Shown piece after piece: positions 1 to 11,400 of a DNA stretch of 64,000 nt. A model generated the notes under the pieces. The model was not told where the DNA came from, did no database searches, and saw nothing but the letters and a program-made list of their open reading frames with translations. Origin of the DNA: Cellulomonas sp. C5510 (lineage in GTDB: Bacteria; Actinomycetota; Actinomycetes; Actinomycetales; Cellulomonadaceae); assembly GCF_019797765.1 (NCBI RefSeq), contig NZ_CP081862.1:1612001-1676000 (forward strand), written 5' to 3'. The position numbers were made by a program, and so were the translations under genes. Position 1 is the stretch's first letter. Each line of letters opens with the position of its first letter.

Positions 1-355
1 GCGTGCTGCGCAGCAGGCAGAACTCGTTGCCCTCCGGGTCCGCCAGCACGCACCAGGTGACGTCGTCGCCCTGACCGACGTCGACCGGGACGGCACCCAG
101 GCCCAGCAGACGGTCCAGCTCGGCGGCCTGGTCGGAGCCGTCGGGCGGCCGCAGGTCGACGTGCAGCCGGTTCTTGACCTGCTTGTCCTCGGGGACGCGG
201 AGGAACAGCCACGCCGGCGCGGCGCCGTCCGGCGGCTCCAGCGCCACCTCGTCCTCGTCCTCGTCGACGCGCCAGCCCAGCACCTGCTCCCACCAGCGGG
301 CGAGGGCGAGCGGGTCGCGCGCGTCGATGCAGAGCTGGCTCACCACGAGTCCCAT
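1..355 (-). CDS. VOC (glyoxalase-like) family protein, C-terminus cut by window edge
   Basis: About 118 residues are visible from an ATG at 355. The protein opens with MGLVVSQLCIDARDP, has the WWEQVLGW segment and ends near the edge with WCVLADPEGNEFCLL, the pattern of the vicinal-oxygen-chelate Glyoxalase_6 group common in actinobacteria. These are small paired beta-alpha-beta-beta-beta modules that bind a metal or small molecule; the substrate cannot be read here. The last few residues and the stop lie outside the window. It runs in the same direction as ppgK, which ends upstream of it with a gap of about 60 bases. Confidence 0.8.
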   Translation of the reverse strand, partial: MGLVVSQLCIDARDPLALARWWEQVLGWRVDEDEDEVALEPPDGAAPAWLFLRVPEDKQVKNRLHVDLRPPDGSDQAAELDRLLGLGAVPVDVGQGDDVTWCVLADPEGNEFCLLRST

Positions 356-416
356 GCGGGGACCGTACGGCCGGGCCCCGGCCCGCGCACGCCGTGCGGG
401 GCCGGGGCGGGGTGGA

Positions 417-1214
417 TCAGGAGGCGGTGCCGCCGGCAGCGGCCCGGGCGGCGCGGGAGGCGAGCGCCGCGGCGCCGACGATCCCGGCGGCGTTGCGCAG
501 CTGCGCGGGCACGATCGGGGCGCGCAGGTGCAGCAGCGGCAGGAACTTCTCGTGGTGCTTGCTGACGCCGCCGCCGACCACGATGAGGTCCGGCCAGAAC
601 AGGTCCTCGATGACGCCGAAGTAGCGCTGCAGCCGTTCGGCCCACTGCTCGAAGTCGAGGCCCTCGCGGTCGCGCGCCGCGTCGGAGGCGCGGGTCTCCG
701 CGTCGTGGCCGTCGATCTCGAGGTGCCCGAGCTCGAGGTTCGGCACGAGCACCCCGTCGACGACCATCGCGGTGCCGATGCCGGTGCCGAGCGTGCAGAC
801 GAACGTCACGCCGGACGTGGACCGCGCGGCGCCGTACAGCGTCTCGGCGTACCCGGCCGCGTCGGCGTCGTTGACGGCGAGCACCGGGCGCCCGACCGCC
901 TCGCCGAGCACGTGCTCGATGTTCGTGCCGATCCACGACACGTCGACGTTGGCGGCGGACCGCGCGACGCCGTGCTGCACGACGGCCGGGAACGTCACGC
1001 CGACCGGGGTGTCGTCCGGCAGGTCGAACCGCCCGACCAGCTCGGCGACCGTCTCCGCGACGGCGGCGGGGGTCGCGGGCTGCGGGGTGGGGATGCGGAC
1101 GCGCTCGGCGGCGAACTCGCCGGTCGTCAGGTCGACGGGGGCGCCCTTGATCCCCGAGCCGCCGATGTCGATGCCGAACGCCCGCGGGGCGTGGGGGGAG
1201 GTGTGCGCGCTCAT
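417..1214 (-). CDS. ppgK: Polyphosphate glucokinase (ROK family)
   Basis: A 265-residue ROK-fold kinase expected to phosphorylate glucose with polyphosphate (and ATP), giving glucose 6-phosphate in the cytoplasm. Near the N-terminus [12 protein letters not shown] is the phosphate-binding loop; [11 protein letters not shown] and [10 protein letters not shown] are the second phosphate and sugar-binding motifs, and [13 protein letters not shown] lies near the C-terminus. Length fits actinobacterial PpgK (about 250-270). The ATG at 1214 overlaps the map stop by four bases (ATGA), so translation is probably coupled to map. An ATP-only ROK glucokinase is the alternative, but the short single-domain form and family resemblance favour PpgK. 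Confidence 0.88.
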   Translation of the reverse strand: MSAHTSPHAPRAFGIDIGGSGIKGAPVDLTTGEFAAERVRIPTPQPATPAAVAETVAELVGRFDLPDDTPVGVTFPAVVQHGVARSAANVDVSWIGTNIEHVLGEAVGRPVLAVNDADAAGYAETLYGAARSTSGVTFVCTLGTGIGTAMVVDGVLVPNLELGHLEIDGHDAETRASDAARDREGLDFEQWAERLQRYFGVIEDLFWPDLIVVGGGVSKHHEKFLPLLHLRAPIVPAQLRNAAGIVGAAALASRAARAAAGGTAS

Positions 1215-2083
1215 GGGAGTGTGAGGATCTCCGCTCCGGTGTCGGTGACCAGCAGGGTGTGCTCGAACTGGGCGCTGCGGCGCAGGTCGGCGGTGACCAC
1301 CGTCCACCCGTCGTCCCACGTCGTCCAGTCGGGGGTGCCGAGGTTGAGCATCGGCTCGATGGTGAACACCATCCCGGGCTCGATGACCCGGTCGTACTGG
1401 GGCGCGGCGTCGTAGTGCGGGATCACCAGCCCGGAGTGGAACGCCTCGCCGACGCCGTGCCCGGTGTAGTCGCGCACCACGCCGTAGCCGAAGCGGGCCG
1501 CGTACTTCTCGATGACGCGGCCGATGACGTTGACCTCGCGCCCGGGGCGCACGGCCTTGATCGCACGGGTCAGGGCCTCCTGCGTGCGCTCGACCAGCAG
1601 CCGCGACTCCTCGTCGACGTCCCCGACCAGGAACGTCGCGTTGTTGTCGCCGTGCACGCCGCCGGTGAACGCCGTGATGTCGACGTTGACGATGTCGCCG
1701 TCCTCGAGCACGGTCGAGTCGGGGATGCCGTGGCAGATCACCTCGTTGACCGAGGTGCACAGGGACTTCGGGAAGCCGCGGTAGCCGAGCGTGGACGGGT
1801 AGGCGTGGTGGTCGAGCAGGAACTCGTGCCCGACGCGGTCGAGCTCGTCCGTCGTGACGCCCGGGGCGACGTGCCGGCCGACCTCGGCGAGCGCCTGCGC
1901 GGCGATCCGTGCGGCGACCCGGATCCGCTCCACGACCTCCGGCGCCACCACGTCGCTGCCGGTGTAGGGCTCGGGGGCGGGGCGGTCGACGTACTCGGGG
2001 CGCGGGAGGGACGCGGGGACCGGGCGCCGCGGGCCGACCCGGCCCGGGACGAGCGCCGGCCTCGGCGCGTGGACGGACGTCAT
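1211..2083 (-). CDS. map: Type I methionine aminopeptidase
   Basis: A 290-residue enzyme that removes the initiator methionine from nascent proteins. All expected metal ligands are visible: D135 and D146 (in [19 protein letters not shown]), H209 (GHGVG), E243 (IEPM) and E274 (FEHTLLVT), with catalytic H118 in ICHGIPD. An N-terminal extension of about 40 proline-rich residues precedes the pita-bread fold, as in the longer actinobacterial MetAPs. The ATG at 2083 was chosen because the extension starts there and a divergent gene begins at 2150. It overlaps ppgK by four bases. Confidence 0.95.
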   Translation of the reverse strand: MTSVHAPRPALVPGRVGPRRPVPASLPRPEYVDRPAPEPYTGSDVVAPEVVERIRVAARIAAQALAEVGRHVAPGVTTDELDRVGHEFLLDHHAYPSTLGYRGFPKSLCTSVNEVICHGIPDSTVLEDGDIVNVDITAFTGGVHGDNNATFLVGDVDEESRLLVERTQEALTRAIKAVRPGREVNVIGRVIEKYAARFGYGVVRDYTGHGVGEAFHSGLVIPHYDAAPQYDRVIEPGMVFTIEPMLNLGTPDWTTWDDGWTVVTADLRRSAQFEHTLLVTDTGAEILTLP

Positions 2084-2149
2084 GCCTGGCAGTCTACGAA
2101 GCGACGGCCCGCACGCCGACCGCGGGCCCGCGCACCGAGGGAGGTCGTC

Positions 2150-2326
2150 GTGGCCGACGAGTTCTACTACAACACCGAGACCGGCCAGGTCGAACAGGGC
2201 AAGCAGTCGACCTGGTCGCACCTCATGGGCCCGTACCCGACGCGCGAGGCGGCGCAGCACGCGCTCGAGAAGGCGCGCGCCCGCACCGAGGCGTGGGACG
2301 AGGAGGACCGCCGCGAGCGGTCGTGA
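2150..2326 (+). CDS. Small conserved SPOR-like protein
   Basis: A 58-residue protein starting at GTG 2150 with a GAGGGAGG ribosome-binding site just upstream. It reads [19 protein letters not shown], then [21 protein letters not shown], then an acidic/basic tail. The GPYPTREEA-type segment resembles the short actinobacterial proteins annotated as SPOR-like. There is no signal peptide or membrane segment, so a periplasmic peptidoglycan role as for true SPOR domains is not supported. Divergent from map. Function unknown. Confidence 0.75.
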   Translation: MADEFYYNTETGQVEQGKQSTWSHLMGPYPTREAAQHALEKARARTEAWDEEDRRERS

Positions 2327-2352
2327 CCCGACGGGCGCCGCGCCGCCGGCGC

Positions 2353-3132
2353 TCAGCCCTCCGGGGCCGCGCCCGTGAGCCGCGCCGCCACCTCGGCGAC
2401 CGCCTCCGCGTCGCCGACGATCTCGAAGTGCATCTCGTCGACCCGCCCGTCGAAGTCGCCGCCCCACGCGACGACGGGCGCGACCTCCGCGAGGATCGAC
2501 CGGATCGCCTCGACCTGGTCCGCGGTGAACGTACCGGTGGCGCCGAGCGGGTGCTCCGTCGCGTTGAGGTCGATGGACGTCCCGGAGGCGTGGTTCGACA
2601 GCCGGTCCTCCTGGCCGTCCTCGCCCCGGACGGGCCGGTAGGCCCAGCCCCAGGAGCTCGCCACGTCCACGGGTTCCACCTCGGCGTCGAACCGCTGCGC
2701 GACGTGGTCCAGGACGGTCCGCACGTCGCCGCCGAGCAGGCGGCCGGTGACCCAGGGGGACACCTCCAGCCGCGGGTCGTCGCCCTCGTCGACGGCCGGC
2801 CAGCAGTTGAGCGACTCGGCGCGGTCCGGCACGCACGACGGTGCGACCAGCGCGGCCGGCGGGGCGGGCTCGCTGCCGCCCGCGATGCGCACGACCGCCA
2901 CGACCAGGGCGACCACCAGGCCGACGACCGCCAGCGCCAGCACGCCCAGCACGACGAGCCCGCGGCGCGTGAGGCGCAGCGGCGGCGGTCCCGGGGGGCG
3001 ACGGCCCGCGGCCGGGGCGTCGGGCCGTGGGCGACCGGCGGGCGCGCCCGGGCGGTCGGCGGATGGGCGGTCGGTCGGACCGGCCGGGGAGCGCGCCGCC
3101 CCGGAAGGGTCGACGGCGGTGTCGCGGCGCAT
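2353..3132 (-). CDS. Membrane-anchored peptidase M15-type (D,D-carboxypeptidase-like)
   Basis: A 259-residue protein from ATG 3132. Residues 1-55 are a Pro/Arg-rich cytoplasmic tail, residues 59-82 one transmembrane helix, and the rest would lie outside the membrane. The C-terminal half has the zinc ligands of the M15 (VanY/endolysin-like) family: H181 and D188 in [13 protein letters not shown], and H235 in DEMHFEI. This supports a role in trimming peptidoglycan stem peptides or cross-links. Two cysteines (C100, C110) ahead of the domain may form a disulfide. It follows the next gene at 3221-4303 on the same strand with an 88-base gap. Confidence 0.8.
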   Translation of the reverse strand: MRRDTAVDPSGAARSPAGPTDRPSADRPGAPAGRPRPDAPAAGRRPPGPPPLRLTRRGLVVLGVLALAVVGLVVALVVAVVRIAGGSEPAPPAALVAPSCVPDRAESLNCWPAVDEGDDPRLEVSPWVTGRLLGGDVRTVLDHVAQRFDAEVEPVDVASSWGWAYRPVRGEDGQEDRLSNHASGTSIDLNATEHPLGATGTFTADQVEAIRSILAEVAPVVAWGGDFDGRVDEMHFEIVGDAEAVAEVAARLTGAAPEG

Positions 3133-3220
3133 GCGCACGAGGCTAGAGGGCGGGACGCGTCCGCGGCGGGAGCTCCGGGGTCCGCGGTGCGGCGCGCCGC
3201 GGCGACCGGCGCGCGGCGCC

Positions 3221-4303
3221 TCAGTGCCGCACGAGGTGCGCGACGACCGGGCGGTGGTCGCTCGTGCCGACGCGAGGCAGCACGCCGAATCCGGTGACAC
3301 GCCAGACCCGGGCGTCGACCAGCACGTGGTCGATGGGCGCGGCGAGCACCCGGGGCAGGTCGGCGGGCCAGGTGCCGAGCCCGGCGGCGCCGGTCACCGC
3401 GGCCGCGTCCACGCAGGGTCCCAGGTCGGCCAGACCGGGGTGGTCGAGGGTGGCGTTGAGGTCGCCCGCGACGACCGCGCCGGGGGTGCTGCGGCAGATG
3501 TCGGCGACGCCCGGGACGTGTGCGCGCCACTGCGGCATCGAGCCACGCGACGACGGTGCCCGGGTGTGGACGGCCACGACGACGCCGGGCGCGGGCGGGG
3601 TGCGGTCGGCCGCGGTGCCCGCGCCGGGCTCCGTGGCCGCGCTCCTACCCGTCGCGACGGCCGCGAACGTGCCGAGGTCCGTCGCCGGCAGCCCCTGCGT
3701 GGTCGTGCGGTATCCGCCCAGCGCGTCCCGTAGCAGGACGGCGACCCCGTCGGCCCGCCGGCCCACCGCGTCCGCGGCGAGGGCGGTGGTGGGTCGCCCC
3801 GCGTCGGTCAGCAGGCGCGCGGCCTCGCGCGCCGTCCGACCCGACGTCTCGGGGAGCACGGCCACGTCGGCGTCCTGCTCCTGCACCAGCGCGGCCAGCT
3901 CGCCGGCCGTCACGGTGCCGAACGTGTTGAACGACAGCACGACGAGCTCGTCCGCACGCGCGGCGCCGGGGCCGTCGCCGTCGAGACCGCGTCCCGCCAG
4001 GACCGCGCCCTGACCGCCGGCGCCCGCGACCAGCAGCGCCGCGAGCGCGAGCGGGAGCCGCCGACCGGGCCGGCGCAGTCCCGTCTTCTCGGCGACCCGG
4101 GCCCAGCCGGCGACCGCGGCCAGCAGCACCGCCGCGGCGAGCACGAGCGCCACGGCGACCAGTCCGCGCAGTGCCACGAGCTGCACCCACGGCGCCCGGC
4201 CGGTGAGCCCGAGCCGGTCCGGTGCGAGGAGCGCGGCCACGAGGCCAGCGGCCACGGCGCAGGCCAGAGTGCAGGCCACCGTGCACGCCACCGTGCCGAG
4301 CAC
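3221..4303 (-). CDS. Membrane endonuclease/exonuclease/phosphatase family protein
   Basis: About 360 residues from GTG 4303, the first ATG/GTG in frame after the panB stop. Three hydrophobic segments occupy roughly residues 3-28, 39-68 and 83-105. The rest is an EEP fold, probably outside the cell, with the signature residues LSFNTFGT, VLPET (metal Glu), AGDLNAT (Asp-Asn) and a terminal TSDHRPV (Asp-His). Such proteins are phosphodiesterases or phosphomonoesterases of uncertain substrate. The reading frame upstream of 4303 stays open to about 4410 without ATG/GTG, so a longer product from a rare start is possible. Confidence 0.8.
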   Translation of the reverse strand: MLGTVACTVACTLACAVAAGLVAALLAPDRLGLTGRAPWVQLVALRGLVAVALVLAAAVLLAAVAGWARVAEKTGLRRPGRRLPLALAALLVAGAGGQGAVLAGRGLDGDGPGAARADELVVLSFNTFGTVTAGELAALVQEQDADVAVLPETSGRTAREAARLLTDAGRPTTALAADAVGRRADGVAVLLRDALGGYRTTTQGLPATDLGTFAAVATGRSAATEPGAGTAADRTPPAPGVVVAVHTRAPSSRGSMPQWRAHVPGVADICRSTPGAVVAGDLNATLDHPGLADLGPCVDAAAVTGAAGLGTWPADLPRVLAAPIDHVLVDARVWRVTGFGVLPRVGTSDHRPVVAHLVRH

Positions 4304-4413
4304 CCGCCGCCGCGGGGCCCGGGTGGTGTCCGGGCGTGCCGCAGCGGCGCGGGCGTCCGGCGCACCGGCCCCGTCCCTCGGTCGCTGGGGTGCGCCGCCC
4401 GGCGCCGGCGTGC

Positions 4414-5241
4414 TCAGCTGAGGAACGAGTGGTCGGCGTCGGGGAATTGCCCGCCGCGCACCTCGGCGGCGTACGCCCGGGCGGCCTGCCCGAGCAGCTC
4501 GCCGACGGGCGCGAACATCTTCGCGAACCGCGGCGACCAGTCGGACATGCCCGCCATGTCGGTCCAGACGAGGACCTGGCCGTCGCAGTCCGGCCCGGCG
4601 CCGATGCCGATGGTCGGGATCGACAGCACCTCGGTGATCCGCGCGGCGACGGGTGCGGGCACCATCTCGAGCACGACCGCGACCGCCCCGGCGTCCTGCA
4701 CGGCGACGGCGTCCTCGGCGAGCCGCTCCGCCGCCTCGTCGCCGCGACCCTGCACGCGGTGGCCGCCGAGGGTGTTCTCCGACTGCGGCGTGAACCCCAG
4801 GTGCGCGACCACGGGCACGCCCGCGTCGGTGAGCGCCCGGATCTGCGGGGCCACGCGGGCGCCGCCCTCGAACTTCACCGCGTGCGCGCCCGCCTCCTTC
4901 AGGTACCGGGTGGCGGTCGCGAGCGCCTGGTCGGGACCGGACTCGTACGACCCGAACGGCAGGTCGGCGACCACCAGGGCACGCTGCGTGGCCCGTACGA
5001 CGGCGCGGGTCGGCGGGATCATCTCGTCGACGGTGACGGGGATCGGTGACGGGTGCCCCAGCATCGTGTTGCCGATGGAGTCGCCGACCAGCAGCACGTC
5101 GATGCCGGCCTCGTCGAAGATCCGCGCGGTCGCGAAGTCGTAGGCCGTCAGCATCGTCAGCTTCTCGCCGCGCTGCTTGGCCTCCGCGAGGTGGTGCACC
5201 CGCACGCGGCGGACCGGAGAGGGGGCGGGGTGCTGGGACAT
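4414..5241 (-). CDS. panB: 3-methyl-2-oxobutanoate hydroxymethyltransferase (ketopantoate hydroxymethyltransferase)
   Basis: A 275-residue TIM-barrel enzyme of the pantothenate pathway that moves a one-carbon unit from methylene-tetrahydrofolate to 2-oxoisovalerate. Family motifs are clear: [67 protein letters not shown] and [19 protein letters not shown]. Metal ligands Asp (GDS) and Glu (FEGG) and the catalytic Glu (EMVP) are kept. Its ATG shares one base with the nadE stop (TGATG), so the two are almost certainly one transcript of cofactor genes. Confidence 0.97.
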   Translation of the reverse strand: MSQHPAPSPVRRVRVHHLAEAKQRGEKLTMLTAYDFATARIFDEAGIDVLLVGDSIGNTMLGHPSPIPVTVDEMIPPTRAVVRATQRALVVADLPFGSYESGPDQALATATRYLKEAGAHAVKFEGGARVAPQIRALTDAGVPVVAHLGFTPQSENTLGGHRVQGRGDEAAERLAEDAVAVQDAGAVAVVLEMVPAPVAARITEVLSIPTIGIGAGPDCDGQVLVWTDMAGMSDWSPRFAKMFAPVGELLGQAARAYAAEVRGGQFPDADHSFLS

Positions 5242-6986
5242 CAGTGCTGCTCCACGGGGTCGCTGGTGGTGCCGGTGGCGCGCTCGGTGGCCTCCGCCGA
5301 GGCGGTCTCGTGGACCGGCTCGCGCCAGCGGGTCGTGATCGGCAGCCTACGGTCCCGGCCGAACGCCAGCGCCGTGACCTTCGGTCCGAGCGGGTACTGC
5401 CGCCGCTTCCACTCGGCGCGGTCGACCAGCGACAGCACCCGGTCGACGATCTCCGGGTCGAACCCGCGGTCCAGCAGCTCGGCGCGGCCCTCGGCGTGCT
5501 CCACGTACGCGTCCAGCACCTCGTCGAGCAGGTCGTAGGGCGGCAGCGAGTCCTGGTCCACCTGTCCGGGACGCAGCTCCGCGGACGGCGGCTTGGTGAT
5601 GGAGCTCTCCGGGATCGGTGGGAGCTCCCCGCGGTCGACCGCGTGGTGGTTGCGCCAGCGGGCCAGCGCCCAGACGCGGGACTTGTCGACGTCCTTCAGG
5701 GGGGCGTAGCCGCCCACGGCGTCGCCGTAGATGGTCGAGTAGCCGACCGCGAGCTCCGTCTTGTTGCCGGTGGCCAGCACGAGGTGGCCCTCGGCGTTGG
5801 ACAGCGCCATGAGGATGACGCCCCGCACCCTGGCCTGGAGGTTCTCCGCCGCGACGCCGTCCAGGGCCATCTCGCCCTCGAACGCGTCGACCATCGGCTT
5901 GATGGGCTGCACGCGGTAGTCGGCCCCGATGCGCTGCGCCAGGTCGGCGGCGTCGTCCTTCGAGTGGTCCGACGACCAGCGCGACGGCATCGAGACGCCC
6001 ACCACCCGGTCGCCGCCCAGGGCGTCCGCCGCGACGGCGGCGACGAGCGCGGAGTCGATGCCGCCGGACAGCCCGAGCACCACCGACCGGAAGCCGTTCT
6101 TGCGGACGTACCCGGCGAGCCCCGTCTCGAGCGCGCGGTAGATCTCCTCGTCCGGGTGCAGCGGGGGAGCGACGTCGCCCCGCGCGGGCGGGGTGCCGGG
6201 CGCCGGGACGTCCCACACCAGGAGGTGCTCGACGAACTGCGGCGCCGACGCCAGCAGCCCGCCGTCCGGCCCGACGACGAACGAGCCGCCGTCGAACACC
6301 AGGTCGTCCTGGCCGCCCACCATGTTCACGTAGGCGACGGGCGCGGCGACCTCGGCCGCCCGCCGGCCCGCGAGCTCGGCGCGGATGTGGCCCTTGCCCT
6401 CCTCGAACGGCGAGCCGTTGATGACGACGAGCAGGTCCAGGTCGTCGTCGGACAGCTCCGCGACCGGCCCGTCCTGCCAGATGTCCTCGCAGACCAGCAG
6501 CCCGACGCGGCGCCCGGCGACGTCCACGACGGTCGGCTCGCCGCCCGGCGCGAAGATGCGGAACTCGTCGAAGACGCCGTAGTTCGGCAGGTGGTGCTTG
6601 TCGTAGCGCTGCAGGACGCTCCCGCCGCGCAGGACGACGGCCTGGTTGGTCGGGCGGGCCGGGGCGCCGTCGTGCTCGCGCGTCGTGCGTTCGCCGACCG
6701 TGCCCACGACCACCGTCAGGTCGCCGAGCCCGGCCTCCGCGAGCGACGCGGCGAGACCGGTCAGCGCCCGCTCCGCGCCACGGCGGAAGGACGCGCGCAG
6801 CGCCAGGTCCTCGATCGGGTACCCCGTCACCGTCATCTCGGGGAACGCGACGAGGTCGGCCCCGGCGTCGGCCGCGCGGCGCGCCCAGGTGAGGACCGCG
6901 TCGACGTTGCCGGCGAGGTCGCCGACGCAGGTGTCGATCTGGGCGAGGGCGACGCGCAGCGCGCGGGTGTCGTGCTGGTCGGGCAT
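5241..6986 (-). CDS. nadE: Glutamine-dependent NAD+ synthetase
   Basis: A 581-residue two-domain enzyme making NAD+ from deamido-NAD+, ATP and glutamine. The N-terminal nitrilase-type glutaminase (about 10-270) has the triad E50 ([10 protein letters not shown]), K130 ([10 protein letters not shown]) and C166 (LLVCEDIW). The C-terminal synthetase has the PP-loop SGGIDSAL near residue 300 and later [19 protein letters not shown]. Ammonia is channelled between domains. Overlaps panB by one base. No NAD-responsive site was seen in the 96 bases between it and glnA2. Confidence 0.96.
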   Translation of the reverse strand: MPDQHDTRALRVALAQIDTCVGDLAGNVDAVLTWARRAADAGADLVAFPEMTVTGYPIEDLALRASFRRGAERALTGLAASLAEAGLGDLTVVVGTVGERTTREHDGAPARPTNQAVVLRGGSVLQRYDKHHLPNYGVFDEFRIFAPGGEPTVVDVAGRRVGLLVCEDIWQDGPVAELSDDDLDLLVVINGSPFEEGKGHIRAELAGRRAAEVAAPVAYVNMVGGQDDLVFDGGSFVVGPDGGLLASAPQFVEHLLVWDVPAPGTPPARGDVAPPLHPDEEIYRALETGLAGYVRKNGFRSVVLGLSGGIDSALVAAVAADALGGDRVVGVSMPSRWSSDHSKDDAADLAQRIGADYRVQPIKPMVDAFEGEMALDGVAAENLQARVRGVILMALSNAEGHLVLATGNKTELAVGYSTIYGDAVGGYAPLKDVDKSRVWALARWRNHHAVDRGELPPIPESSITKPPSAELRPGQVDQDSLPPYDLLDEVLDAYVEHAEGRAELLDRGFDPEIVDRVLSLVDRAEWKRRQYPLGPKVTALAFGRDRRLPITTRWREPVHETASAEATERATGTTSDPVEQH

Positions 6987-7082
6987 GCCGCGAGCCTATT
7001 CGGGCGGACCGGGCGCAGCCACCGGCCCCCGGCGGCGTGGTGCACCACCCCCGGCGGCCCCGGATCAGGCAGGATGTACCGC

Positions 7083-8420
7083 ATGGACAGGCAGCAGGAG
7101 TTCGTCCTCCGCACGGTGGAGGAGCGCGACATCCGATTCATCCGGCTCTGGTTCACCGACGTGCTCGGGACCCTCAAGTCGGTGGCCGTCGCGCCCGCGG
7201 AGCTCGAGGCCGCGTTCTCGGAGGGCATCGGGTTCGACGGCTCCTCGATCGAGGGCCTGACACGGGTGTACGAGGCGGACATGATCGCCAAGCCCGACCC
7301 CACGACGTTCCAGGTGCTGCCCTGGCGCGGCGAGCGGCACGGCACCGCGCGGATGTTCTGCGACATCCTCACGCCCGAGGGTGAGCCGTCCCTCGCCGAC
7401 TCCCGCAACGTGCTCAAGCGTGCGCTGGCCCGGGCGAGCGAGAAGGGCTTCACCTTCTACACGCACCCCGAGGTGGAGTTCTACCTGTTCGAGGCGCCCG
7501 CCGACCCGGCCCAGCCGCTCGTGCCCGTGGACCAGGGCGGCTACTTCGACCACGTGCCGCGCGGCACCGCGCACGACTTCCGGCGCGCCGCGATCACGAT
7601 GCTCGAGTCGATGGGCATCTCCGTGGAGTTCTCCCACCACGAGGCCGGGCCGGGCCAGAACGAGATCGACCTGCGGTACGCCGACGCGCTCACCACGGCC
7701 GACAACATCATGACGTTCCGGACGGTCGTGAAGGAGGTCGCCCTGGAGCAGGGCGTGTTCGCCTCGTTCATGCCGAAGCCGCTCGCCGACCAGCCCGGTT
7801 CCGGCATGCACACGCACCTGTCGCTGTTCGAGGGCGACCGCAACGCGTTCCACGAGCCCGGCGCGCACCTGGACCTGTCGAGGACCGCGAGGTCGTTCAT
7901 CGCGGGCCTGCTGCGGCACGCCGCCGAGATCACCGCCGTGACGAACCAGTTCACGAACTCCTACAAGCGGCTGTGGGGCGGCTCCGAGGCGCCGTCGTAC
8001 ATCTGCTGGGGCCACAACAACCGGTCCGCCCTCGTGCGGGTGCCGATGTACAAGCCCGGCAAGTCGAACTCCTCGCGCATCGAGTACCGCGGCGTGGACT
8101 CGGCGACCAACCCGTACCTCGCGTTCGCGCTGCTGCTCGCCGCCGGCCTCAAGGGCGTCGAGGAGGGGTACGAGCTGCCCGAGGGCGCCGACGACGACGT
8201 GTGGGAGCTGACCGACGCCGAGCGCCGGGCGCTGGGCATCGAGCCGCTGCCCGCGTCGCTCGAGGCCGCGATCGCCGTGATGGAGAAGTCCGAGCTGGTG
8301 GCCGAGGCTCTCGGCGAGCACGTCTTCGACTACGTCCTGCGCAACAAGCGCCAGGAGTGGGAGGAGTACCGCGCGCAGGTCACGCCGTACGAGCTGCGCC
8401 GCTTCCTCCCGATGCTCTGA
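7083..8420 (+). CDS. glnA2: Type I glutamine synthetase, GlnA2 group
   Basis: A 445-residue GS-I fold protein from ATG 7083; an in-frame ATG at 7074 is less likely because GlnA2 homologues start MD-QQEFVLRT. Visible motifs include GFDGSSIEG, EVEFYLFE, the GPGQNEIDLRY ATP/metal segment, PGSGMHTHLS and the NRSALVRVP glutamate/ammonia segment. Where GlnA1 enzymes have the adenylylated Tyr (NLYDLPPE-like), this protein reads GYELPEGADDDVWELT without the Asn-Leu-Tyr context, so it is probably not controlled by the adjacent GlnE. Streptomyces GlnA2/A3 paralogues act on polyamines, so glutamine or gamma-glutamylpolyamine synthesis are both possible. Confidence 0.9.
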   Translation: MDRQQEFVLRTVEERDIRFIRLWFTDVLGTLKSVAVAPAELEAAFSEGIGFDGSSIEGLTRVYEADMIAKPDPTTFQVLPWRGERHGTARMFCDILTPEGEPSLADSRNVLKRALARASEKGFTFYTHPEVEFYLFEAPADPAQPLVPVDQGGYFDHVPRGTAHDFRRAAITMLESMGISVEFSHHEAGPGQNEIDLRYADALTTADNIMTFRTVVKEVALEQGVFASFMPKPLADQPGSGMHTHLSLFEGDRNAFHEPGAHLDLSRTARSFIAGLLRHAAEITAVTNQFTNSYKRLWGGSEAPSYICWGHNNRSALVRVPMYKPGKSNSSRIEYRGVDSATNPYLAFALLLAAGLKGVEEGYELPEGADDDVWELTDAERRALGIEPLPASLEAAIAVMEKSELVAEALGEHVFDYVLRNKRQEWEEYRAQVTPYELRRFLPML

Positions 8421-8497
8421 CCGCGCGTCCTGCCGCCCGTCGGCCGGGCGCTGGACGGCCGGCGCGCGGGTGCGCTGCCGGTGGGTAGCGTGAGCGC

Positions 8498-11400
8498 GTG
8501 AGCAGCACGTCGGTGGGTCGGGGCAGCACGCTGGCGGGTCGGCTGACCCGCGCCGGGTTCGCGGACGCCGCGCGCGCGGAGCGGCTGCTGTCCGACGCCG
8601 CGCTCGTGCGGCTGCTGGGCGGCGACGCGGACGCCGGCGCGGACGGCCTCGCCCCGGACCCGGGCGTCGTGGCGCCCGCCGCGCTGGTGCCGGCGCTCGC
8701 CGACACCGCGGACCCCGACCAGGCGCTGCTGTCGCTGGCGAAGATCGCGGGTGCCGTGCTCGACGGCGACGGCGGGCGGCGCGACCGGCTCCGAGCCGTG
8801 CTCACCGAGGACGGCTCGGCACGCGCCCGCCTGCTCGCGGTGCTCGGCGCCTCCGTGGCCCTCGGGGACGACCTGTGCGCGCACCCGGAGCACCTGGACG
8901 TGGTGCTGGACGAGGAGGCCGCGACGGGTGTCCCCGCGGCCGACGTGCGGGCGGAGCTGCTGCGGGCCGTCGGCGCGGACCCGGACGCCGACGTGCCGGT
9001 GGCGGCACCCGGCGGTCCCGCGGGCGTGGACGCGATGCGCCGGGCCTACCGGGCGCGGCTCCAGCGGATCGCCGCGGCGGACCTCACGAGCGGCGAGCCG
9101 CTGACCCGCCTCCCGGGTGTCGCCGCGGCGCTCGCGGACCTGGCGGCGGCGGCCCTGGAGGCCGCCCTCGCGCTGGCGAGGGCGGAGCTGGACGACCACG
9201 GCCGGTCGGTCCGCCTCGCGGTGATCGGCATGGGCAAGACGGGCGGGCGGGAGCTGAACTACGTCAGCGACGTCGACGTCGTGTACGTCGCGGAGCCGGT
9301 GGAGGGGACCGACGAGGCCGCCGCCCTGGCCGCGGGCACCCGCCTGGCGGCCGCCCTGGCGCGGGCCTGCGCCGGGCCGTCGGGGGAGCCCGAGCTGTGG
9401 CCGGTGGACGCGGCGCTGCGGCCGGAGGGCAAGGACGGCCCGCTGGTCCGCACGCTCGACTCCCACCGGTCGTACTACGAGCGCTGGGCCAAGACGTGGG
9501 AGTTCCAGGCGCTGCTCAAGGCGCGGCCGCTCGCCGGGGACCGGGAGCTGGGGGACGCCTACGTCGCGGCGCTGAACCCGCTGGTGTGGCAGGCGGTGCG
9601 GCGGGAGAACTTCGTCGAGGACTCGCAGGCCATGCGCCGGCGCGTGGAGCGGCACGTGCCCGCGGCGGAGGCCGACCGGCAGATCAAGCTGGGCGTCGGC
9701 GGGCTGCGGGACGTCGAGTTCACGGTCCAGCTGCTGCAGCTGGTCCACGGGCGGTCCGACCCGGAGATCCGCAGCGGCAACACGCTCACCGCGCTCGCCG
9801 CCCTGTCGGCCGGCGGCTACGTGGGACGGGAGCACGCGGCGCAGCTCGCCGTCTGCTACCGGTTCCTGCGCGCCGTCGAGCACCGCATCCAGCTGTTCCG
9901 GCTGCGGCGCACGCACCTCATGCCCACCGCCGAGGCCGACCTGCGGCGGCTCGCCCGGTCGGTCGGGATGCGCGCGGAGGGCGCCGAAGGGCTGGTCGAG
10001 CGGTGGCGGCAGGTGCGGCGCGACGTCCGCCACCTGCACGAGGCGCTGTTCTACCGCCCGCTGCTCCCCGCGACCGCGCAGCTCTCCACGGAGGAGGCCG
10101 CGCTCGCCCCGGAGGCCGCCCGGGAGCGGCTGGCGGCGATCGGCTACCGCGACCCGGCGGGCGCCCTGCGGCACATCGCGGCGCTCACGGAGGGGGTGTC
10201 GCGGCGGGCGGCGATCCAGCGGCAGCTGCTGCCGGTGATGATCGGGTGGTTCGCCGACGGTCCGGACCCCGACGGCGGGCTGCTGGCCTTCCGCCGGCTG
10301 TCCGAGACGCTCGGCGGCACGCACTGGTACCTCAAGCTGCTGCGCGACTCCGGCACGGCCGCCGAGCGGCTCGCGCGGGCCCTGTCGACGTCGCGGTACG
10401 TCGCCGACGCGCTCGGCCGCTCGCCCGAGTCGGTGGTGTGGCTCGACGACGACGCCGAGCTGGAGCCCCGCAGCCACGAGCGCCTCTCGGCGGAGGCGGA
10501 CGCGATCCTCACCCGGGCGGACGACCCGGTGCCGGCGGTCGGTGCGCTCCGGGCGCTGCGGCGGCGCGAGCTGGCGCGCACGGCCGTGGCGGACGTCCTG
10601 GGTGTGGTCACGGGCTCGCGCGCCTCGCGCAGCCTCACCGTCACGGCGGAGGTGCTGCTCGCGGGAGCGCTCCGGGTGGCGGCCTGGGAGGAGCGGGCCG
10701 CCCGGCACCTGGACAGCGACCCGACGGCGGTGCTCGTGGTCGCGATGGGGCGCCTCGGCGGCCGGGAGATGGGTTACACCTCCGACGCCGACGTGCTGTT
10801 CGTGCACGACCCCGCGCCCGGCGCGGACCCGCAGCTCGCGCAGGACTTCGCGACCGGGGTGGCGACGCGGCTGCGCTCGCTGCTCGGGGCTGTGGGGCCG
10901 GAGCCCGCGCTCGAGGTCGACGCGGACCTGCGGCCCGAGGGCCGCAACGGTCCGCTGGTGCGGTCGTTCGACGCCTACGCCGAGTACTACGCGCGCTGGT
11001 CGCTGGTCTGGGAGAGCCAGGCGCTGCTGCGCGCCCGGCCGGTGGCGGGCGACGCGGCTCTCGGGGAGCGGTTCGTGGCGCTCGTCGACCCGCTGCGCTA
11101 CCCGGAGGGCGGGCTGGACCCGGCCGGCGTGCGCGAGGTCCGGCGCATCAAGGCCCGCGTCGAGTCCGAGCGGCTGCCGCGCGGGGTCGACCCGACCCGG
11201 CACCTCAAGCTCGGCCGAGGCGGCATCGCGGACGTCGAGTGGACCGCCCAGCTGCTCCAGCTCCGCCACGCCCACGAGCACCCGGCGCTGCGCACCCCGT
11301 CGACGCTCGAGGCGCTGGCCGCCGCACGCGACGCGGGGCTGCTCGGCGCGGACGACGCCGCGGTGCTCGTCGAGGCGTGGGAGCTGGCGTCGCGGCTGCG